Source: Propionibacteriaceae bacterium UBA5174
Lineage (GTDB): Bacteria; Actinomycetota; Actinomycetes; Propionibacteriales; Propionibacteriaceae
Direction: 5' to 3'
NCBI GenBank assembly: GCA_002413345.1
Contig: DHWU01000009.1
Location: 69,087 to 87,491, forward strand
DNA: 18,405 bases
The position numbers were made by a program, and so were the translations under genes. Every line of letters begins with the position of its first letter. Position 1 is the first letter of the stretch. A model generated the notes under the pieces. The model saw nothing but the letters and a program-made list of their open reading frames with translations. It searched no databases and had not been told where the DNA came from. Shown here in pieces: positions 1-7,100 of the stretch.

Positions 1-683
1 GCCCGCCCGCCGCGGGCCGCGTTGCGCACCAACCCAAGGAAGAGCCAAACGACTCCGAAGGCGATCGCCCACCATGCCAAGGTGCCAAAGTCGAAGCCGG
101 TGATAGCCACCGGCAAACCGTCCGCTGAGACCGGGCGTCCATCGGTTGGGGCTACTGCCACCAACCAGGGCGCGACGATTTGCCAGGTACTGGCAAAGGC
201 GAACCAGAGCAGGTAATGAATCACCGTCAAAGTGGTCGCAAACGAAGCGATCCCGCGTGCAAAACTCTTAGTCAGCGAGGCCAAAGCCGCCGCTACCCAG
301 GCCAGCACTGCAGCCCCAGCAATCGAAACCAGCATTGCTGCCACCATGGTCGAAAGCTGAGTGGCTGGCGCTGCGTCACTTCCGGTAAACAGCCAGCCCA
401 GCACGGTCACCTGGCTTACCATCACCTTCGTCGGAAGCAGTCGGACGCCCACTGGCCAAAGTAGGCCGCCGATGATCACTGCCGCGATTGCCAAGCTGAG
501 CAGCATTGCTCCAGTTCGCTGAATGACGATTGCGACGATGCCAGGTTCGGTCGGCGCCACACTCGGCGGCGGCAGTGGTACCGGCGTGTGCAGCATCTCT
601 TGAACCAGCAAGGGACCATCAGGCTGCGAGCCTTCTGGGTCGGGTGTTCGTTCTTGATACTCGATCGGTCGCCACTCAGTCAT
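1..683 (-). CDS. Polytopic membrane protein, function unknown (3' end beyond window)
   Basis: An open frame of 227 codons starts at ATG 683 and runs off the left edge, so the C-terminus is missing. A TGA lies in frame 6 nt upstream of the ATG and a GGTGAGG stretch sits just ahead of it, which fixes the start. The first 47 residues are hydrophilic and proline-rich (LPPPSVAPTEP at about 37-47) and probably cytoplasmic. Hydrophobic segments follow at about 48-80, 112-137, 144-178 and 200-220, with a polar stretch (about 179-197) between the last two. I recognise no catalytic motif or named family. The gene follows the zinc-ribbon/RDD gene after 172 nt on the same strand, so it may be the last visible member of the locus or start a new unit. 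It could be a membrane component of the secretion machine, but nothing in the sequence proves that. Confidence 0.8.
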   Translation of the reverse strand, partial: MTEWRPIEYQERTPDPEGSQPDGPLLVQEMLHTPVPLPPPSVAPTEPGIVAIVIQRTGAMLLSLAIAAVIIGGLLWPVGVRLLPTKVMVSQVTVLGWLFTGSDAAPATQLSTMVAAMLVSIAGAAVLAWVAAALASLTKSFARGIASFATTLTVIHYLLWFAFASTWQIVAPWLVAVAPTDGRPVSADGLPVAITGFDFGTLAWWAIAFGVVWLFLGLVRNAARGGR

Positions 684-855
684 GGGCCCTCACCAGTTCA
701 GTACGCATCCAGCCTTCTCGCCTTCCACCCCCCGTGGTGCCCGCAGCGCTGTCTGCTCGATGCTGGGCCAACGAACCTTAAGGCTAGAGCAGCAGAGGGC
801 AGAAATGGTAAATATCACCCACGCTATGGGACAGCTGGGTGGTGTCGCATTGGGC
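684..855. other. Intergenic gap, no gene seen
   Basis: This 172-nt gap is the longest non-coding stretch in the window. It contains two short palindromes (CAGCGCTG and CCTTAAGG) and a weak CCAC/GTGG stem, none strong enough to call a terminator. No convincing -35/-10 pair was found. A promoter for the downstream membrane protein could lie here, but the sequence does not show it clearly. Confidence 0.5.
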
Positions 856-1797
856 TCAGGCTCTAGTTGGTAGCTGCACGACTACGTCATTAGCGGCTTT
901 GTCGTGCCAGCCTCGAAACTCCTCGGTAAGGGGAATGCTCAAGTAGCCAAGACCGCAAGGCAGGCTCATCACCAGCTGCATTAGAACGCGAAGGACCGAC
1001 CGGCCGTAGCCGATCGCCATTCCGGTATCTCGATCAACCACTTTGATCTTGAGTACCCGCTTGCCCACTGTTTGGCCGCGTCCGTTCAACACCACCAGAT
1101 AGCCGATAACCATCCCAGTCAGCACGAGGTAGCCGAGGCCACCAATCACCGCAGCTGTGGCCGGAGAGCCGCCTGCCAGCAGAATCAACAGCAAGGTGAT
1201 CAGTATCAGCCACACGAAGATGACACCGCCGATGGCCATTGCATCAACCAACCAGGCCAGCAAGCGAGAGCCGAGTGTGGCCCGGGCAAGATACTGCTCC
1301 CCAGACCCGTGGGCGTTGGCTTGCCGGATTTCGAGTGGCGCCTGCCAAGCCATGGACGGCACGGCATCCGCGCTCACCGGCGGGTAACCGAGTTGGCTCG
1401 GCGGCACAGTCGATACCGGCAGAGGCGGCGGCACAGTCGATGACACTGTCGGCGGCGCGGGCGGCGGCGCTGTCGATGACGGTGTCGGGCCAGGCGGCAC
1501 CAAGAAGCTCGGTTCCCCTGGGATCACCGACCACGGCTGAAGTTCCGGAAGTGATGCAGCGACGGCTGGTTGCGGCGTAGGCGCCAAGAGAGGTTCGGCC
1601 GGCGCCGGGACCAAAGTGGCCAAAAGCGCCGCCGAGGAACGCAAAGTGGTCCGGTCATCGACCGAACCACTTGCGGGGGCGTCGGCTGCACCAGGTCCGC
1701 CAGGCGGCGAACCCCCCTCCAGATCCAGCCGAGCCCCACAACGAGCGCAGCGCCCAGTCGAGTAACTGGGCACCAGCCCACACTTTTTGCAGGTCAT
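856..1797 (-). CDS. Zinc-ribbon, proline-rich, RDD-domain membrane protein
   Basis: The 313-aa protein has three parts. Residues 1-22 hold two CxxC pairs (C3/C6 and C17/C20), a short zinc ribbon. Residues about 30-165 are a low-complexity Pro/Ala/Ser region with runs such as PPPAPP and TVPPPLP. Residues about 172-310 are an RDD domain with membrane segments near 180-208, 217-237 and 265-290. RDD landmarks are R178, D185, the GQTVGKRVLKIKVVDRDTG stretch (241-259) and the closing RGWHDKAANDVVV (295-307). RDD proteins are poorly understood membrane proteins; some are linked to ion exchange, and actinobacterial secretion loci often carry them. Start ATG 1797 overlaps the TGA of the preceding gene (ATGA). 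No good ribosome binding site is visible, so translation probably depends on coupling. The family call is firm; the role is unknown. Confidence 0.9.
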   Translation of the reverse strand: MTCKKCGLVPSYSTGRCARCGARLDLEGGSPPGGPGAADAPASGSVDDRTTLRSSAALLATLVPAPAEPLLAPTPQPAVAASLPELQPWSVIPGEPSFLVPPGPTPSSTAPPPAPPTVSSTVPPPLPVSTVPPSQLGYPPVSADAVPSMAWQAPLEIRQANAHGSGEQYLARATLGSRLLAWLVDAMAIGGVIFVWLILITLLLILLAGGSPATAAVIGGLGYLVLTGMVIGYLVVLNGRGQTVGKRVLKIKVVDRDTGMAIGYGRSVLRVLMQLVMSLPCGLGYLSIPLTEEFRGWHDKAANDVVVQLPTRA

Positions 1798-2303
1798 TGA
1801 GCAGCGGTGACCAGTGTCACAGCGGTGGATCGAACCACCTCAGACAACGCCTGCACTACCTCCGCGTCAGCAGCCCCGCCACAGTTGCCCTGGGCGTACA
1901 CCACCACCGGCACTGTCGCCGAAGCGACATATTGTGCGTAAATCATCGTCAGCTGCACCCCGCCAGTCTCGCCATTGCGAAAGCCGACCAGCACCGAATA
2001 CTGCGGGAATGCTTCCTGTCCGGCAGACTCGGCCACCACTGACGCCTCCGGCAGGCTCAGCAGCTCCTGCTTGATCGCGGCGAATGCCGACTCCGCTCCA
2101 CCATCAGCTGCAATCACGTCCAAGAGCACAGTGGGCCGCAAAGTGCCTTCGGGCTGCCCGAGGTCACCGCTCAGAGTAAGAAGAGCCTGCTCGCTCGGAT
2201 ACTCCAGCCACTCGTCCGGAACACGAACACTGAAAGTGATGCCCGCATCGACGACATCTCTACGGATTTCCGCACTCATTTGGCCCAACCCATCTCTCAC
2301 CAT
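1794..2303 (-). CDS. Small soluble Mog1/DcrB/LpqN-like protein, candidate chaperone or immunity protein
   Basis: The 169-aa protein has no signal peptide, lipobox or membrane segment, so it should be cytoplasmic. The region from ITFSVRVPDEW (22-32) to the end alternates short beta-strand-like segments with two helices (about 70-83 and 146-158). It has a VPDxW opening, a mid-protein LP (84-85) and a YAQGNCGG segment (136-143). This resembles the Mog1/PsbP-like fold of the DcrB, DUF1795 and LpqN families, although I recognise it by pattern only. ATG 2303 overlaps the effector-like gene by 7 nt, and GAAGGGG sits 8 nt upstream inside that gene, which supports this start over M9. It overlaps the next gene by 4 nt. 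Position directly after a WXG100-domain effector candidate suggests a dedicated chaperone or an immunity protein; both remain inference. Confidence 0.75.
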   Translation of the reverse strand: MVRDGLGQMSAEIRRDVVDAGITFSVRVPDEWLEYPSEQALLTLSGDLGQPEGTLRPTVLLDVIAADGGAESAFAAIKQELLSLPEASVVAESAGQEAFPQYSVLVGFRNGETGGVQLTMIYAQYVASATVPVVVYAQGNCGGAADAEVVQALSEVVRSTAVTLVTAAQ

Positions 2304-3688
2304 TTGAATAGCCCCTTCAGGTTATTGGTGACTTCGTTCACATCGACGTCCACATCGAAAGAAACTCCCGCGCCCACCCCGAGGGCCGCCCCCACATCCA
2401 CCGATGCTTTGACGTGACTCACGGTCACTTCAACATCCGCATTGGCGTGGGCGCCAATCCCGGCATAGACATGCCCCGTGACCGATGGTTTCACGCCGCC
2501 GACATCGACTTGCGCGGTGGCACTGGCCTGGACTCCGGCGAACGCAGAGGCGCCGACACCCGCCTTAAGACCGTCTTTGGTTAAAGATGCTTCTGCGCTG
2601 CCTGCCACACCGACTTCGGCGCTTGCCTTGCCATTGAGCGAAGCGTACTGGTTGCCCACTTTGCCCTCCGCCTCTGCACTGACCAAAGTGGCTTTGCCCT
2701 CGGCTTTGGCAGTTAGGCCTGCCGCACTGATTCCCGCAGAAGCGCTACCACTGGCGGCCAACAGTGAAGCTGTAGCAGTTCCACTGGCGGTGACCCCGTT
2801 GCCGAGATCCCAGTCGCCATCAACTTTGCCTTTCCATACACTCGCTTCGCCCTTGACCTTTTGAGTTTCGACGAGGTTTTCGTCTCCGCTCAGAATGCCC
2901 TTGATCTTTTGGAAGGAGGCGTCGGACTCCGAGGCCAGCCCCTTGTCGGCATAGGCCGCTTTACCAACGTAGATTTTCGGATCCTTGCTTCGGTCTTCCG
3001 GCCCGTGGTCCACCCGTTCGGCGTCGTAGGTCTTGTGATTCCAGTTGTGCATACCACCGGTGCCCTTTTCAGCATGCTTGGCACCTTGCGCAGAGGTCTT
3101 GTGCTCCTCAGCGTGTTTCGGGTTATGAACATCAGTGTCCGCATGTTTGGGCTGGTCGCTGTGTTTATGATCGTCGCCAGAGCCACTTTGGGCCCGCTTG
3201 GCGTCCTCGTTGCGCTGCGGAACATAGTCGGGGTCGTCAGCTGAATGTTCTGGGTCATATTTCGGCTTCTCGACTTTATAAGGATCTTTCGGGTCGCCCT
3301 TCACCGTAACTTTGACGGGAGGCTCGACTGTGGCGGCATCTTCCTGCGAAGGGTCTCCGCTTCCGGAGCCAGACCCACCCGAGCCAGTGCCAGAACCAAC
3401 GCCACCCCCGATTCTTTTCGCCCCGCTGGTTCGCTCCTGCTCGTCGGCGTTATCGTTGGCCTTCTTCGCCAGATCGTTGAGCTTGCGAATCAGCTCAATC
3501 AACTCCTGTTGATGCCGCGAATTCCAATCCTTGGCAAATCGATCGGAGTTGGCACCTTCCCACTGGCGTCCGGCAGTTTCCACCAACCGCGACACCTGGA
3601 TGCGAACCGAATCCAACCGGCGAGCCTGACCAGTGAGGCTGGTCGCCACGCCACGAACTTTGGCGACGTCCATACCAATCTTGTTCAT
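2297..3688 (-). CDS. WXG100-domain fusion protein, candidate type VII secreted effector
   Basis: The 463-aa protein begins with a WXG100 helical hairpin (residues 1-90, W43-E44-G45 at the turn). A Gly/Ser linker follows (94-111), then a hydrophilic stretch (112-240) rich in Asp, Lys and His with three KHA[D/E] units at 181, 191 and 204. Residues 283-463 form an Ala/Gly/Val/Ser-rich domain of alternating polar and small hydrophobic residues (for example SGSASAGISAAGLTAKAEGK) that ends FDVDVDVNEVTNNLKGLFKW. Such amphipathic repeats occur at the C-termini of several large actinobacterial proteins suspected to act on membranes. There is no signal peptide, consistent with export by a type VII machine. 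ATG 3688 has GGGAG 8 nt upstream. The gene follows the stand-alone WXG100 gene and precedes a possible chaperone. The WXG100 call is firm; toxin or pore activity is inference, and a structural surface role is an alternative. Confidence 0.88.
   Translation of the reverse strand: MNKIGMDVAKVRGVATSLTGQARRLDSVRIQVSRLVETAGRQWEGANSDRFAKDWNSRHQQELIELIRKLNDLAKKANDNADEQERTSGAKRIGGGVGSGTGSGGSGSGSGDPSQEDAATVEPPVKVTVKGDPKDPYKVEKPKYDPEHSADDPDYVPQRNEDAKRAQSGSGDDHKHSDQPKHADTDVHNPKHAEEHKTSAQGAKHAEKGTGGMHNWNHKTYDAERVDHGPEDRSKDPKIYVGKAAYADKGLASESDASFQKIKGILSGDENLVETQKVKGEASVWKGKVDGDWDLGNGVTASGTATASLLAASGSASAGISAAGLTAKAEGKATLVSAEAEGKVGNQYASLNGKASAEVGVAGSAEASLTKDGLKAGVGASAFAGVQASATAQVDVGGVKPSVTGHVYAGIGAHANADVEVTVSHVKASVDVGAALGVGAGVSFDVDVDVNEVTNNLKGLFKW
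2312..2318 (-). promoter_or_regulatory. Ribosome binding site of the Mog1/DcrB-like gene
   Basis: GAAGGGG on the minus strand lies inside the last codons of the WXG100-effector gene, 8 nt before ATG 2303. It decides the start of the 169-aa gene and shows that its translation does not depend only on coupling. Confidence 0.65.
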
Positions 3689-3716
3689 AGTTGGTCTCCC
3701 ATCTCAGCAGATCAGA

Positions 3717-3756
3717 CAGTGGGGGGTGGCGCTCCGCCCAGCGCCACCCCCCACTG
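3717..3756 (-). promoter_or_regulatory. Strong intercistronic stem-loop after the WXG100 gene
   Basis: Two perfect 17-nt arms (3717-3733 and 3740-3756, CAGTGGGGGGTGGCGCT and its complement) enclose a 6-nt loop. The stem starts 6 nt after the WXG100 stop codon and ends 28 nt before the start of the effector-like gene. No T-tract follows on the minus strand, so it is not a standard intrinsic terminator. It may protect the 3' end of the WXG100 message or reduce read-through, giving more of the small WXG100 protein than of the downstream products. Confidence 0.8.
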
Positions 3757-3762
3757 AACAGG

Positions 3763-4038
3763 TCAGCGATCCGAAGTAGCGGCCTGCTCTTTGGCGTTGG
3801 TCGAAGCCTTTTGGCCGAGGTCATTCAGCTGAGTCTGCAGATTGGTGAGCGCCGTGCGGTGCTTGTCGTTCCACTCGCCGGAGAACTGGACGGCGTCGTT
3901 ACCCTTCCAGTCCTCAGCCACTCGAGTCATGATCGAATTAACCTTGCTGACAATCTTGCCGATCTCCGCAGACTGCATTTTCAAATCGCTGCCGATCTGT
4001 TCGACATTCGCTACATTCATACCATGAGTAATGGCCAT
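3763..4038 (-). CDS. WXG100 (Esx) family type VII secretion substrate
   Basis: The 91-aa protein has the usual length of the family and W44-K45-G46 at the turn between two predicted helices (about 8-42 and 49-85). It contains no cysteine, signal peptide or membrane segment. WXG100 proteins are exported as four-helix-bundle dimers by the EccC/EssC ATPase. No YxxxD/E motif is seen after the second helix, so the export signal may be on a partner or of another kind. ATG 4038 has AGAAGGG 9 nt upstream; a second ATG at M7 aligns with M6 of the neighbouring fusion protein but is less well placed. The gene lies 99 nt after the FHA-ATPase gene and 74 nt before the WXG100 fusion. These two WXG100 proteins are the obvious candidate dimer pair. 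Confidence 0.95.
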   Translation of the reverse strand: MAITHGMNVANVEQIGSDLKMQSAEIGKIVSKVNSIMTRVAEDWKGNDAVQFSGEWNDKHRTALTNLQTQLNDLGQKASTNAKEQAATSDR

Positions 4039-4046
4039 TATTTTGA

Positions 4047-4139
4047 ACCCTTCTAGGATTTGTAGATTACTGCCCGCCTTCTGGTAGTAACCCTTCTACA
4101 TAACTCCATGCGGTGCAAGGAGAGTTCTATCCACCCTTC
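4047..4139 (-). repeat. Three GAAGGGT copies at 43-nt intervals before the WXG100 gene
   Basis: On the plus strand ACCCTTC occurs at 4047, 4090 and 4133, exactly 43 nt apart. The first two copies extend to the 10-mer AACCCTTCTA. The copy nearest the gene is also the ribosome binding site of the WXG100 gene, and the farthest overlaps the stop codon of the ATPase gene. The sequence between copies is not repeated. The spacing of about four helical turns could suit a DNA-binding regulator, but chance reuse of a purine-rich ribosome-binding-like sequence is possible. Confidence 0.4.
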
Positions 4140-7100
4140 AAACAGGCATCGATACTTGGATCAGCGACGGCGTGCCACGCTCAACCAGAAAGCCCCTGCC
4201 TAGGCAGAAATCGGTGGATTGACAACGGGGGAAGCTCGATTGCAGCAGGTGCTCCATGCCATCATCTGGCTGCAATACCAGTCCTCTGCGACCCGCCTTG
4301 AACCGTTTCATCAAATCGTAGGACTGGGACAGCGTGTTGTATTCACCTTCGCCAACCACAAAGTGGCCCGCCGCCAATGCAACTCGGATCAGATCGGCCA
4401 ACCCATATTCCGCCGTTGAATTCGTAAGTTCCCCAAGGCCCTCAATAATCAGTGCCGAAGGACCGGCGCCTTGGAGGATCGCGGACAAATCTTCAGTAAC
4501 CAGCGAAATCTGCTCGGCCCCGACCGCCGACGACACCCAGCCGAGATCGGCAGACAACTCACCGCGTCGATCCGCCAACAGGTGTGTCGCCATGCCCAAC
4601 CGTCGCAACTCGGCGGTGATCACCTTCACCGCGGTGGTTCGCCCGCTACCCACTGGTCCGGTGACCACAAACGGCCCTGTTGGCCTGACTTGAGCTGCTT
4701 CAAACCCTGCGGACGTCATTCCGATGGTCAGCAGATCGGCCGTGTGGGCCAACTGCTGGTCCGAAACCTCCTCTGGAAGTCGCCTGATAGGCATAGCCGG
4801 AATCAGCGGCGAGTTCCGCATTGCGCTGGCAAACTTCCCCAACGCCGCCGCCTGCGCGGGCGCATCAGATCCAGCGCCCAGTACCGCCACTTGCACCTCG
4901 GCATCGTCGACCACGCACCGGCCCGGCGCACTGTCCGCGCTCAAAATGCCCATCGGCACAGCGAGGGTGCCGTATTCCTCCGGATCGGCCATGCGCATCA
5001 CGATTCGACGCTGCACACTCGCGGCCAGGGCTGCCGACATTGCACCACGTTGATCTGAAGACATCACGAAGTGCACACCGACTGGACGTCCTTGTGCAGC
5101 AATTTCGGCAAGCATGTCGAAATACTTCATCTTGCTGGCCCCCTCGTAGGCGGCCCGAAAAGCAGCCATCCCATCGATTAACACCAGGATTCTCGGTTCG
5201 TCCGGTCTAACGGCGAGCTGTCGGTAGTCGGTGATCGTCGAAGCCGTCACCTGCTGGTAGCGGGCTGAGCGCTCTGCAACCAATGACCGCAACCAGTTCA
5301 TCAGTCGCTCGACCCGTTCATCGTCGGAGCCATTGATGATGCTGCCAACGTGCGGCATCGTCTCCAACATGTCCAGACCGCGGGAGGCGAAATCCAGGCC
5401 ATAGACGTGGCACGGGCCGCCTCTGACGGTGAAACCTGCCGCGACCGCTAACGTCCGCAACAAAGTGGTCTTTCCCGAACCGGACGCGCCGTACACGATC
5501 AGGTTGCCCTCAACGTCTGGGTGAAAGGCAACCGGCACTTGCCGTTGCTGGCCAGGATCGTCCAACATGCCGTAGACCAACTCGGTGTCACTTCGCCGCG
5601 TCGGCACATCTTGGGCCAGGTCGTAATGATCCTTCAGATCTGGCAACCACGGCTTGCGGGGCACCGGAAGCTCGGCATCAGTGGCAGCATGCTGGATCGC
5701 GGAGACTATCCGCGAGATATCGGCCGGCCCTCGATCAGTTGCGCGCTCTTCGTCAACCGGCCTCTCCCAAACCGCCCGCGAACCGAAGTGCAACTCGGCC
5801 ACCTCAACCTCGGAGTGGACCGTTCCCATACCTGTATGCCCACCGACGTAGCCGGTTTGGAAGGGCACTAACCGCCCCGGGCCGGTCTTTGAAATGGCCC
5901 GCCCGGGAGTGTTCTGGTCGAAGAAGGCGGCCTGGGGCGAACCAAGAATGTCGTGGGAGTCATCCACATCGGACACCCGCAAGGCCAATCGCAGATTGGT
6001 ATTGGCCCGAAGCGGCCCCTTGATCACCCCGGACGGCTGCTGGGTGGCCAAAATCATGTGCAACCCTAATGAGCGCCCGCGTTGAGCCACATTGACTACC
6101 CCGTCGATAAACTCAGGCACTTCCTGCACCAGAGCGGCGAACTCGTCGATCACCATCACCAGGCTCGGCGGTGCCAGCGCGGGGAACTTCTTTTCCATCG
6201 TTGGCAGGTCTTTGCAGCGGTGCTGTTCGGTGATCAGCCGCTCGCGGTAATGCAATTCCGCGGCCAATGAGGTGAGCGCCCGGCGCACCCCATTCTTGTT
6301 CAAGTCAGTGACCAGTCCGACGGTATGCGGCAGGTTGTTGCACTCAGCGAAGGCGGAGCCACCTTTGTAGTCGACCAGCAAGAAGTTCAACCGCTGCGGA
6401 CTGTGGGTGGCTGCCATCGCCAGAATCCAGGTCTGCAACAGTTCGGACTTCCCCGAACCAGTGGTGCCACCCACCAAGGCGTGCGGGCCATCAGTGCGCA
6501 GGTCCAGCGAATGCGGCCCCAATGCGCTCTGGCCAATCACAGCTCGCAGATTTCCCGCTTTCCCCACTGGCTTCTCCGGAGCAAGCGGACCGACCACGAT
6601 CGAGCGGTTCGCCTGCCAGCGTTCGATCACATGCAGCGATTCGATCATCGGATCAAAACCGGGCAGCGACAGCAGGTTCACTGCCCGCGGCACGTCCGAG
6701 GCGTCGTCGCTGCGGGCTGCCAAGTCAGTGACTGGCGACAGCGCCCGGGCCCACCGCACAGTCACCTCCAGCGGAATCAACTCCACCGCGACCGGGGAGA
6801 TCTCCGCACCGTCGTGCAGAAAACCGACTCGTGGATCGGCCTGCGCCTTCATCTCGAGGAACACTCGACACGATGCGGGGAGCATGCTCAGCTCGGCGGC
6901 AACCCACACCACGAATACCCCGTGGCGCCAGCCAGTCTCAGCCACTTCCACCAGACGTCCGAACTCAACTGGGGCGTCACTTTCCACCACCAGCAGCACT
7001 GCCGGGGTAGGGATAGAACCCTCCTTGGCAGTGGGCATTCGCTCGGCGATCAATGTCTCGATCGAACCGATCACCTCAGAGGCACCGCTTGCAGAGGAAG

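Noticed and set aside
2861..3244. Plus-strand open frame encoding a hydrophobic 127-aa product
   Set aside because: Hydrophobicity comes from reading the complement of the charged linker of the WXG100 fusion; no ribosome binding site or homologous feature supports it.
3717..3756. Rho-independent terminator
   Set aside because: The stem is strong, but no T-tract follows on either strand, and the next gene starts 28 nt later on the same strand.
3763..4038. YxxxD/E export signal in either WXG100 protein
   Set aside because: The 91-aa protein has no tyrosine, and the tyrosines near the WXG100 domain of the fusion (Y137, Y144, Y155) are not followed by D/E at the fourth position.
4053..4109. Possible 18-residue leader peptide on the minus strand before the WXG100 gene
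   Set aside because: It has an ATG and a stop but no ribosome binding site and no regulatory codon pattern, so it is indistinguishable from chance.
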